64,000 bases of DNA. Source: Eucommia ulmoides (taxonomy: Eukaryota; Streptophyta; Magnoliopsida; Garryales; Eucommiaceae). Below are positions 36,101 through 46,200 of this stretch, one piece after another (within the stretch, counting starts at the first letter, position 1; each line of letters starts with the position of its first letter). A model generated the notes under the pieces. The model saw only the letters and a list, made by a program, of their open reading frames with translations. It had not been told where the DNA came from and made no database searches. The translations under genes and the position numbers were made by a program. The DNA is taken from NCBI GenBank assembly GCA_016647705.1, contig CM028330.1, forward strand, positions 36,407,534 to 36,471,533, given 5' to 3'.

Positions 36101-37620
36101 TCTGATATCTCGAAGAAACATCCATTGTTAGTTGATGATCCAAGTGAGGCGAGGTTCGAAGCCAAATCTTGACGGATAAACCTCGTAGCCTAGCTCCTAC
36201 TGACTCCTCTTTCTAATCATATAGGGTTTCGAAACCGAATTCGGCGGGCCAATCACTTGGTCCAACCTCTACAACAGCATTGTGCAATGCAAGAGATGAT
36301 CGGTGCTCGTGCCTTGGAAAGAGTTTATGGAAAACAAATGCAGTAATATAAAGACAGTAAATAAATATGAAAAGTAAAGAAATAAAGTACAAAAAATTTA
36401 AAGTGCACCAGGAAATAAATACTAAAGTGTGGAAAGTAAAATAAGAAGTAACCCCCCCCCCCTTTTATGCATGCTTGAAATCAAGTGAAAGAAAATGCAC
36501 GTAAATAAGAAACCCTTTTCTTTTCTTTTTTCAAATTACCAAAATTATTTTATTAAAACCAAAAACATATCTCTTGGACTTAATTTTGATTTCAAAATTT
36601 ATTTAAACTCCAACTAGGCTTGAGCCTCTAAAGTCCCCAGCGGAGTCACCAACTAAAGCACCCCATATTTTGAAAATGAGAGGAGGAAGACATGATTTCT
36701 AGTTTTTCTCCACTAAATTTGTTCATTTTTGAAAAAACAAAATAAAAAAATTGAGGTCTTTTCTAGGCGCCAATTTTAAAAATATTTCTTTGGGCCAAAT
36801 TATGTTTGAAAAATAGAGGTGACACCTAGTATTGAGTTAAATGGTGTACTAGGTCATCGAGATTTTTTAAAATCATTTTTTTTTTATCTTTTTGAAATGG
36901 CCCAAGTTTTGACTCGAAAATGTTTGGTCTTAACCAGAGAATTCTTTGAAGGTTCGGGGGCCGATTACATTCGAAGAAGGTATTAGGAACCTTCAAGACA
37001 CCCGTCTGAATACGATACCTTAGTTTAAATAAATCTTTTAATAAAAACAAGTCCAAATAGTAATTTTCTTTATTTTGGATTAACATAATAATCCCCTAAT
37101 TTATTTTATCTTGTTTATCTTATGCAAAAGAACATTTAAAACAACAAATTTTAAAAAAAAAAAAAAAAGAAAAAAAAAGAAAAAAAAAAAAAAACAATAA
37201 TTAAAAAGACAAAATATCTCCTTTTTAAAATCGCCTATCAATTATAGATGAATCGACAAGTTTAGCCCCCGAAAGGTTCTTTATTGTTTTTCTTTTTTAG
37301 CTTAGGTTGTTTCCGTAAAACTTGTATACAGTTGAAGAGGAGAAAAAAGGTACAAAAAAATTAAGTAAATAATAGAAAAGTAAAAGGCAAAAAACATATA
37401 GCAATATATTAAAGTGTTGAAAAGTAAAGTGCGAAAAGGCGTAGTGCAATAAAGTAAATGACTGAAAACTAAAACCATGGAAAGACACAGAACAGTAAAA
37501 TAAAGTGCAAGAAAGTAAAAGCGCGGAAAAGTAAAAAACAGTAAAATTAATAACTAAAAAGCAAATCGCGGAAAGGCGCAAAGCAATAAAGTGCGAAAAT
37601 ATTAAATTTTGTTTTTTGTG
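33103..37620. other. Intergenic repeat debris
   Basis: No gene recognised. Around 34980-35125 lies a patch with several GTCAAC/TTGACC/GTCAGTTGATC elements. At 36630-37020 are phrases typical of a widespread plant LTR-type repeat: AGTCCCCAGCGGAGTCACCA and, further on, GGGGGCCGATTACATTCGAA. The 37140-37200 stretch is nearly pure A, and 37300-37600 repeats AAGTAAA/GCGGAAA-like words. Confidence 0.4.
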
Positions 37621-38440
37621 TTCTCTTGGGAACTTTTCTTGACTTTTTTGTTGGTTTTACTTGAACAAACAAAAAAACGATATAAGCGGATTTAGGGAAA
37701 ATTTACCTTGCTTAAGGGTGCGTCAAGTACAATGTTCAAAGTATAAGTAAGTGGAAGAAACCTTTATAAAGGACCGTCAAGTCCCAATCGACGATGCTAA
37801 ACTGTGACAACATCTTAGCGTCATTTTCTTCAACTGAACTCAACTCGAGACAACTTTGAGCACCTACAAGAAGCAACAAACCAATAAGTTACGCGACATG
37901 ACCGGCAACAATAAGAAATAAAGAGAGGGTTCAAGACATACGAGAGGGTGTCCACCAAGATGGAAACTAAAATGCATTTAGCTCACCCTTCGGGCACTCC
38001 CAATTCTCCCCAAGCAAGAACCACTTCCCCTTTCCACTCCTTGTTGTCCTCCAAGTATTTCAAAATAAGTTTCGTCATGTTCTGCTACGTGCGAAAGTAG
38101 AACAAGCTCGAATTCGACGCCAGTTGGCTCTCCAAAGACAGAAAATGACAAAATAAAATAAAATACGGTAGGTCATTGCGATGTTGTGGACCTTCATCAT
38201 CCAAGCATTGGGGGTAAGAAGGGGAGGATAAACTAAAACAATGCAGGACCTTCCCAACAAATGCGTGCATGGAAAAACGGGCTCCCTAAGTCACAACATC
38301 CTCCTAAAAGGCTATCCCGTACAGAAAATGGTCATGAGCCTGACTGGAAGCTTCTGTATCATCTCCACGAAGTCGGGGATACAAGCTTTCTTACGAACCA
38401 AAACCAAGTCGTTCACGGCTAGGTGGGAGGCATTGTTCTT
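37621..38440. other. Intergenic DNA
   Basis: Moderately GC-richer than its surroundings, which suggests old coding or element sequence. A 75-codon frame at 38241-38468 (plus) starts MQDLPNKCVHGKTGSLSHN; no family was recognised. Confidence 0.3.
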
Positions 38441-38442
38441 TA

Positions 38443-39009
38443 TTGTTTCCTATTGCAACCTCGATTGAGACGACTCAACAGCCAAGGAATCATCAGCAGG
38501 AGGATCAAGAAGATGAGGGGTGCTCACACAGGAGTAAGAAGCTTAGAATGGGACTCTTCCCACCTCACCGAGGGTTTAGTAACTACATCAGGGTCGGGCC
38601 TAACCGAGGCCCGATCCCTTCGCCAGCCCAATTCTTTGAGTTGGTTCGACCAGATGTTTCGATAGCCTTTTCGGAATCAAGGTCCAACCACCAAGACATC
38701 CCAAAAGAAGAAAGCAAAATGGAAGAAAATGATGGTTCACAATGTAAAAACCCTTACAGGATTTGGGAAAACCAGCCGAAATACAAAAGAGATTGCCAAA
38801 AAAGCTCGAGGATTTCTTTCTTTCCAAAGAATATGAGGAAGAATGAGACAGAAGGGTCCAAACAAAAGGGAGCCTTAGTTAAAATAAATATGATTTTTCA
38901 TACAAGGGATTTTAGTTGTCACCCAAAGCATGGAAGGACGCATCTAGTCCAGTCAAGCCTTGCATCTAATGCATCGCAATCTTTGGGCGCAAACTTCGAA
39001 GTGACATAG
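38443..39009 (+). CDS. Hypothetical 188-codon open frame, unrecognised
   Basis: The longest uninterrupted frame in the 14-40 kb interval, and GC-richer than its neighbours. It is hydrophilic (many Ser, Lys, Glu, Gln) with PNRGPIPSPAQFFELVRPD and NPYRIWENQPKYKRDCQK. There is no signal peptide, membrane helix or motif that I recognise. No good start context or neighbouring exon was seen. It may be a relic of a retroelement gag-like protein, or chance. Confidence 0.2.
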   Translation: MFPIATSIETTQQPRNHQQEDQEDEGCSHRSKKLRMGLFPPHRGFSNYIRVGPNRGPIPSPAQFFELVRPDVSIAFSESRSNHQDIPKEESKMEENDGSQCKNPYRIWENQPKYKRDCQKSSRISFFPKNMRKNETEGSKQKGALVKINMIFHTRDFSCHPKHGRTHLVQSSLASNASQSLGANFEVT

Positions 39010-40139
39010 CCATTTACAATTTAATTGGGCACCAGAATCGAAATAGATGCATCCAATCGCCATCCATCCAGGTACACTACTCAGAGACCTCAACTACATT
39101 CTTGAAAAAGGTATCCCCAGCCCATTTCGTTTTGGCCTCGGGAATAAGGAACATCTGAGGAGGTTTTCCTGATTGACTCGAATACTCAACACGTGGCACA
39201 TATAGAACATATGCCCCTAAATATTGAATACAAGACGCACGTGATCCCAAACCAACCTACTAGGAGCTAGGTCTTAGCCAGGTAAGCGCACATACTTTCG
39301 TAATAGTCGTTGCTCTACAAAAACCTCTGGAGCATTCTCAATTGATTTTCACACCTGAGATGTAATACCGACAGGCCTACGCACAGTTCATTGTTTTGCA
39401 AGAACCCTAACTTAGGAAGGATCAATATTCCGAATCTCGAGGATCATACTTGACAATCCTATTTTTAGCATCATCATAAGTAATTTTGTAATTCATGATA
39501 TAGTTGAATGATGTAATTTGTTTATTTTATAAATTAAAAATAAAAAATAAAAGCTCACATAAAACAATATGGGAAGAAAAGAAAAACAAGTGGAACTCCT
39601 CTATTTTTCCCTCCGTCTTCGTAGACCAAATCACATTGAAATCGTTATTTCTCATTTCGTTAAAAAGTTGTCTTTCATTAATTATAAATAAAGTATGGTC
39701 CCACCTTAATTCTGTAATGATATAATTGTTCAAAAACTAAAAGCTCATAAAAGATAGGTTTACCTTGACTCCTTTCCTTTAAATAGGTTTTGTGATACAA
39801 AATGAAATTAACTAAAAAACAAACCCCTTTCCACCCCAACAAATGCCACATCCTGCCGGTACCTGGACTCCTTCCCTTTAAATATCAATAGGACCACATG
39901 TATAAAGGCACTTCATTATGTAGTCCCAAATGTCACTCGTTCAATTTCATTCTCGTTCTTACAAGTACAAAATAACATTACTGCTGATAGCAGCTACCGA
40001 TCATACATTCATGATGGCAGACTGGTAATATTCAACAATCTCAAGGTAAATAAATACATACAGTAGAACGCTCGACATTTCTTAGAAAGATAATCACCAA
40101 ATAAACCTCTCGCAATTTGCTACATCTGGTTACCATCGC
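39010..40139. other. Intergenic DNA with probable LRR1 3' UTR at its right end
   Basis: The last 150-250 bp before 40140 probably belong to the LRR1 3' untranslated region (minus strand). The polyadenylation site was not identified. Nothing was recognised in the rest. Confidence 0.35.
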
Positions 40140-40212
40140 TCATGAGCAATTTGTATCATAACTTGCAAGTCCCTGCAACTCCGGACCTTCTAGGTGAGGA
40201 TTTTTTTCAAAG
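40140..40212 (-). CDS. LRR1: LRR1 terminal exon
   Basis: Acceptor GTGCAG at 40218-40213. The first base completes the split Asn codon, then [23 protein letters not shown] and a TGA stop at 40142-40140. These are the canonical last residues of LRR1 proteins, so this is the true partner of the exon at 57897 and not a separate gene. Confidence 0.9.
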
Positions 40213-43200
40213 CTGCACAGGGAAAGTAATGAAAAAAGAAATGTGGTTAATACGACATGAAGATATAAATGAGGCATACAAACAGTCAAACAAGTTCCAA
40301 TAAGGCATAGAGAATATATGTGCAATTAAGAAACACCAACAAAACAAGCTCGACCTGAATTATACAACAAAGACATTACTTTACCGCACTCAACCTCTTA
40401 CTTCCTGTTTCCCTCCCCATCCCAAGTCCCAAGGGGACAGAGAGGCGTGGGGGTTTGAAGGAAAGGAAAGAGAATCCCATATGCAAGTAATATATCACAA
40501 ATGGAAAATTACTAACTCTTAATGCCAGCATCACAGTTAAAAGTCCAAGGTCGGAACCATGTGATCTTTGATTTGCAGACGACAGATGTTGGCAATGTTT
40601 GAAACATAGCAGCATGAAGGTAGCAGCAGTGTCAGCTATTCATTGAACTTTAAAGAAGTCCAGAAGTTTTGATCACACAAAAAACCATATATGTTTAGCA
40701 AATTATACTATGTGCATACATACTGGGAGTATGACTAGAACCTTCTAAAAAGTCTCATCTTAAATTACCCCAATGCAACGACGCACAATTTTGCCAACGT
40801 ATTGCCCAACAACTTGTTCCAATGCCGCCCCATTTTTCCAACATGTGTCACTGCATGTTAACATCTGTTGCCTGGACCCTATGCCAAGGTCTTACCAGGT
40901 GTCATGCCACGCCCATGGCACTGATCCTTGCATTGTGCTTAGGATGTCCTTGATCCTAGCTTAGCAACAGCCAACACCCATTGGTGTTGCCCCACGATTC
41001 CATTGTCCGCTGACACGCCGCACCTTGGTTTATGCCTCAAACCAATATTGTTGGGTTAGCCTTACCCAAACTTCCCACCATGTGTAAGCCATGCCTCACA
41101 CCTTGCCTTGCCGTGTCGACACCCCCATAGTGAGCTTAGGGTCCTGCCTTGTCGAATTAGGTTGGTCAAAATTTGAAGGTGGCCTATCGATTTTGAAGAT
41201 TGGTAGAGTCTCTGCATAGTTTGGACTTACTGTCAAATGGAATTTTGGGATTTTTTCAGATCCCTAATGGTGTCGTAGAGTAATTTGAAAGGGATTGCAG
41301 ATGTTATTTTGAGACTTCATGTTGAATGGGATTTGGGGTTTTTCTGAATCGCGTCATTCAGTGGTATGAAAGAGAATGTTGATGGTAAACTCAAAATGTT
41401 CTCAATTGAGATGACCACACTGCTACATGACCTCGAGGAAAAGAAAAGAAAAAAAAAGCAATAAGAGTGGTTAACGAGTATTAAATGTGACAGAAAATAA
41501 TACCATTATTTCTATTTTTAATTTCTTTTTTAGTAAACTTGAAATTACTCAAATGATATTATTGCACAGCTATACAACCACAAACAAGAAATAGAATTTA
41601 CAGTTTTTTTTATCTTTTTCTTTTTCATTTTCTTTGGGGTGTTTTTTTTTTAGGGGGGGGACCTAGGATAGGGCACAAGAAGAGCAGTAGAAGCAACAGA
41701 GGGCACAAGAAAGTGGAACAGGCCTGGCAATGTCTAACAAGGTACGTTGATGTCCAGTATGGTCCAGCAAGGCAGCAAAATAGATTCACAAAAGTCGAGA
41801 TGCTTCCCGACAATATCGGATCTACAGTGCTGAGGGCAGGATAGAAGGTCATGGTGGCTGGAGGAGGTTAGCCGAACTTGGATCTGGAGCTCTGAGGGTT
41901 GCACAGCAGAAAGTGATCAAGATGGTTGGCAAGTGATCGACAATGGTTGTACAACTTAGGTCTCTTCTGAGATTAGTTGGACTAGGTTAGATTCACGATA
42001 TGCGAGACAAACAGTATATGACGGCTAGGATTTTCTGTTTTCTAGGGTTTCGACGCCAAACTAACACCAACAAATTGGCCAAAGGAGATGAAGCATGAAA
42101 GGATCCAAGGTGCTCTAACACCAATTGATGAAGGGACGGTAGGTAAAGAAAATAAATCAAAGAAATAATATGGGAGTTTTCAGTCTCGATATCAATGACC
42201 AAATTCTGCCCTTCCAATACATTAAAGACTCCACATATAAGCCTTTTCCTTGAGTTTTAATGGTAATAAAGCCACAAATCCCATTAATTAAGTCAATCAA
42301 TTAATGGGTTGAAACTTTGCCAAAAGGAATGTAATTAAAAACTGAAAATAAGAATTACACTAAATAACAAAATTAAACAATTGGAAAAAATGAAATAGCC
42401 TAAATTTGATTCTTCTACCCCTGGCCTCAAATAGGTTCGAAGTGGCAGCTTTGCCTAATCCCACCATGGTTTGAAATTTTTAATCTCAAATTTGTCGCCT
42501 GTTGATTTCATGTTAGATAGTAATAATTTTGCTACGTGGCATGGGAGATATTCTAGATGCCAATTATCTTCTTGACATAGCTACTGGAAAAGTTCCATGT
42601 CCTCCAGCTGAAAGTCCAGAACATTCAAAGTGGATTGCGATTGATAAATATCTCAAAATGTGTGATGACTAAAAGTATGCCTTCAGTGCATCCATTAGTT
42701 CATCGTCTAGCTGATACTCATCAAGTTTGGGTCACTCTCAAGAAGAGGTTCATATCTTTCTCCAAATCTCATCTCCATCAACTAAAGATAAAGCTCCACA
42801 TAGTAAGCAAAAGTAATTCGTCCATGACTGAATATGTTGATCACATTGAGACTCAATTGATCAAATCACAACAGCTGTGCAGCTGTTATTCTTCATGACA
42901 GATAATTAATCTCGGACACAATCAATGGCCTTCAAAGGAAGATGATTCCTCCAAAATTTCGATTACAACCAAATCTGATCCCTTTACTGTTGATGAGTTA
43001 AAACTCTTCTATTATCTGTGGAAGTGCAAGTTAAAAAGTCTGCTGAAGCAGCTGTCCAGGCAGAAACATTTACTGCATTTCCCCATATAAACAGAATCAA
43101 TCTAGAAGTGGAAGAAGCCAAAACTCCCATAGAGGAAGAGGTGGTAGAAATAATAGAGGAAGACAGAATTCATCTAGAGGAGGACGAAACTGGAATAATA

Positions 43201-46200
43201 ACAATAATAAACTGAAATAACAATTCTTAGTGGCAAAAGAATGGTGCTAGCAGTTCATCAACCTCCTCAAGATCATTTCAAACACAAGGCACTCAGCTTG
43301 TTTGTCAAATTTGTGGCAAATTCAACCACTCAGCGCTTGATTGTTGGTACAGACATGATGACAATCGCCATTGTGCCAAGAACAGTAACTGATAGACCAA
43401 TTAGTTAGTAAGGGGTTGAGAAGGTTCTAGTCTTCTCTAAATTAGTTGTTGAGTTTGTTAGGGAGTTGTTTGTTAGAGGAGTTTGTTAGAGTGTTTGTTA
43501 GTTTGAAATGAATAAATAGCCGGTAAGGGCTTGGGTCTAGGCATCAGAAATTTGGGGAAAAGAATTGGGAGAGACTAGGCTCTCGAAATCATAGAACCAA
43601 TTTTCTGTTTACTGTATTTCCATTCTATATTTTGATTAATTTCAGTTCAGTTCATCTAAATTTCACTATACCTTTCATTTTCTCTATTCTAATTGTTAAG
43701 AATTATCAAATTGTTGAGAGTAATCTATCAAATTGATAATCAGAACAGTGACTATTCTAGGGTAAAATGGCGCAAAAGAAGGTTGAGGTATTGGAGGAGA
43801 AAATGGGCCTTATCTGTAAGAATATCGACTCTATGCGTACTGAAGTTCAAAAGATCGGAAGCTTGGAGAAGACAATGGCCCTTATGATGGAGAAGATTGA
43901 TCAGTTGGCAAGGTTTTAAATCGCGGTATCGGGTTACGTAACGGTAACGGTCGCGGTGTAACGGTATCGGGAGTATCGGCCTGTCCGTAACGGGAATCGG
44001 CCGTAACGGTCGTGAATTTTTTTAAATCACTAGAACATCCCCAAAAACTCAATAAGAGTAATTGTTTCACTCATTTAACCTTTAATAAACACATTAAAAT
44101 ATATATTATGACATTTTAAAGTTATATACAACACATTGAACACAATAAAGACATAAAAAATACGAAAAAACCGTTGTACATACACAAATTTAATTCATAC
44201 TATTTACTAAAATTATAATTGAAGCTAATTAATACTACATTAACCATTATATATATATATATATATATATAAAATATGATAAATAATAATGACAAAAAAA
44301 AAAATTGCTATAAAAATATAAGTTAAAAAATTTTAGGACTAAATTGTAATTGTAAACAAGTTAATTAATAATTTTAGGACTAAATTATAAATAAAAATTA
44401 TTTCTAAACTCCCTAATTATTTCTAAATTGTAATTTGTAAACAATTTTAGGACTAAATTGTGTACAATTATTTCTAAATTATAAGCCACACCCACACACC
44501 CAAATCAAATGGCAGTTCGCAACACATACACCCGAACAGGGAGAGAGAGAGAGAGACGAACGGAGCGATGGCGAGTAGCGACGGCGAGTAGGCGACGGCG
44601 ACGAGCTGCAACGCGAAGGAGAGGAGACGTCGCCGGCGACGCGAGAGCTACGTTCGGCGGCGGCGAGCTGTTTCTATTAGGGTTTGGCGACACCGCGACG
44701 AAAATCTCAACGTTTGACGAGCTCTTTGGATGGATTCGGTCTAATCGGTAAGTGTTTTGTTATCTTCTACTAGTTTCTTCTCCTCTTTGCTCAATTATAT
44801 GAAGAATTTCTGAAGAAAGCTGAGAAGTCGAGCACATTGTTGGTCTTTGATTCTTTACAGACCGTAACAGCCGTTACGGTCTCAGTAACGGCCGTTAACG
44901 GCCCATATCGGCCCGATACGGTGCGATTCAGCCCTAGACGCGGGAATCGGCCGTGTATCGGTATCGGGCTACCCCTTTTCCGTTACGAATCGGCCGTTAC
45001 GGTACGTAACGGCCGATATTTAAAACCTTGTCAGTTGGTGTCAACTCTCAAGGAACAACACGAGTTTGTCATCGAACATCGTGGAGAAGAGAAGCAAACA
45101 GAGATTAGGGAATCACAAACCTGGAAGGAGTTCAAGCTGATTTCTCAGTCCCGTTGTCGATCGAGCATGGAGGGATTGTTGCGTGAGGAATTCCTGGCTA
45201 TCCGTCAAGAGACCACCATTGATGATTACCAGGAACGATTTCAGATCTCGGCGTCGAAGTTGCAGGGATTGTCGAACGAAGAACTCGAGAGCATCTATCT
45301 CCATGGTCTCAAGCCTTCGCTTAGGGTTGAGGTTCAAAAACTGCGACCAAAATGTTTGAGGGAGATGATGGAAGCAAGTCAAGCAGCGCAGTGGTTCGAA
45401 AATAAATATCAAATATCAAAGGTCACGTGGGTCGAGTCGGGAACCAACGGGTCATAGAGCAAACCTTCGGGCTTTGGGTCGAGTTCATCTGATTCGAGCC
45501 CTAGGTTCTCGATGAGTTTCGCGACGACAACAAGCTTCGCAGGAGAGCTGATACGAACTTCGCGACAATGACGTCACGAGGTTCGATTGAACTCGCACTA
45601 CCATTGACGGCGACCACCATTCGTACGATGACGCGAGCACCGATCGATTTCGCACCACTATCGATGACGACCAGACCTGCTAACACTTTCGTATCACCAT
45701 CGACGACGGACTTCGTGCCCACCAGACTAGATCAGAGGAATAAGTCAAAGATAGTCAAGGAAAAAGATATAACGTTAAGTGGTGAGCATGTAAGAGACGG
45801 ATTAACATGTGTGATCTCTGACAAGGTTCCAAACCCAGAGTATGAAGGGCAGATAAAGACATGGTTGGGAAATCCTGAGGTGTGAAAGATTGTTGATCAA
45901 TTGGGAAATCCTGAGGTGTGAAAGATTGTTGATCAATTTGTACAAAAATTTCTTACTAAATATTTGAAGTTGCATCCAAATGTACTTGAATCTATTCTTT
46001 CCAAGTCCCTAAATGCTCTTAAGGCAGCTCTGGCAACTAAGAGGACAAGGGAACTGGTGAGACAAAAGAGTGAATTAGTCTCTTCGTGTCTTCATGCTCA
46101 AAGATGGACCGAGGAAGAGAAGGATGGATTTGTTTCCAAAGTGGAGGTCTAAGGGCGGTGATCATTCTCATCTGATTTCTCGGGTTCAAAAAGACAATAG

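Noticed and set aside
40140..40325. Stand-alone 61-codon gene on the minus strand
   Set aside because: Only the last 24 residues are conserved; they are the terminal exon of LRR1, preceded by a splice acceptor, and the upstream part is intron.
41625..41852. Minus-strand frame with a Leu/Cys-rich possible membrane segment
   Set aside because: Low-complexity region with a poly-T/G run; no family and no splice context.
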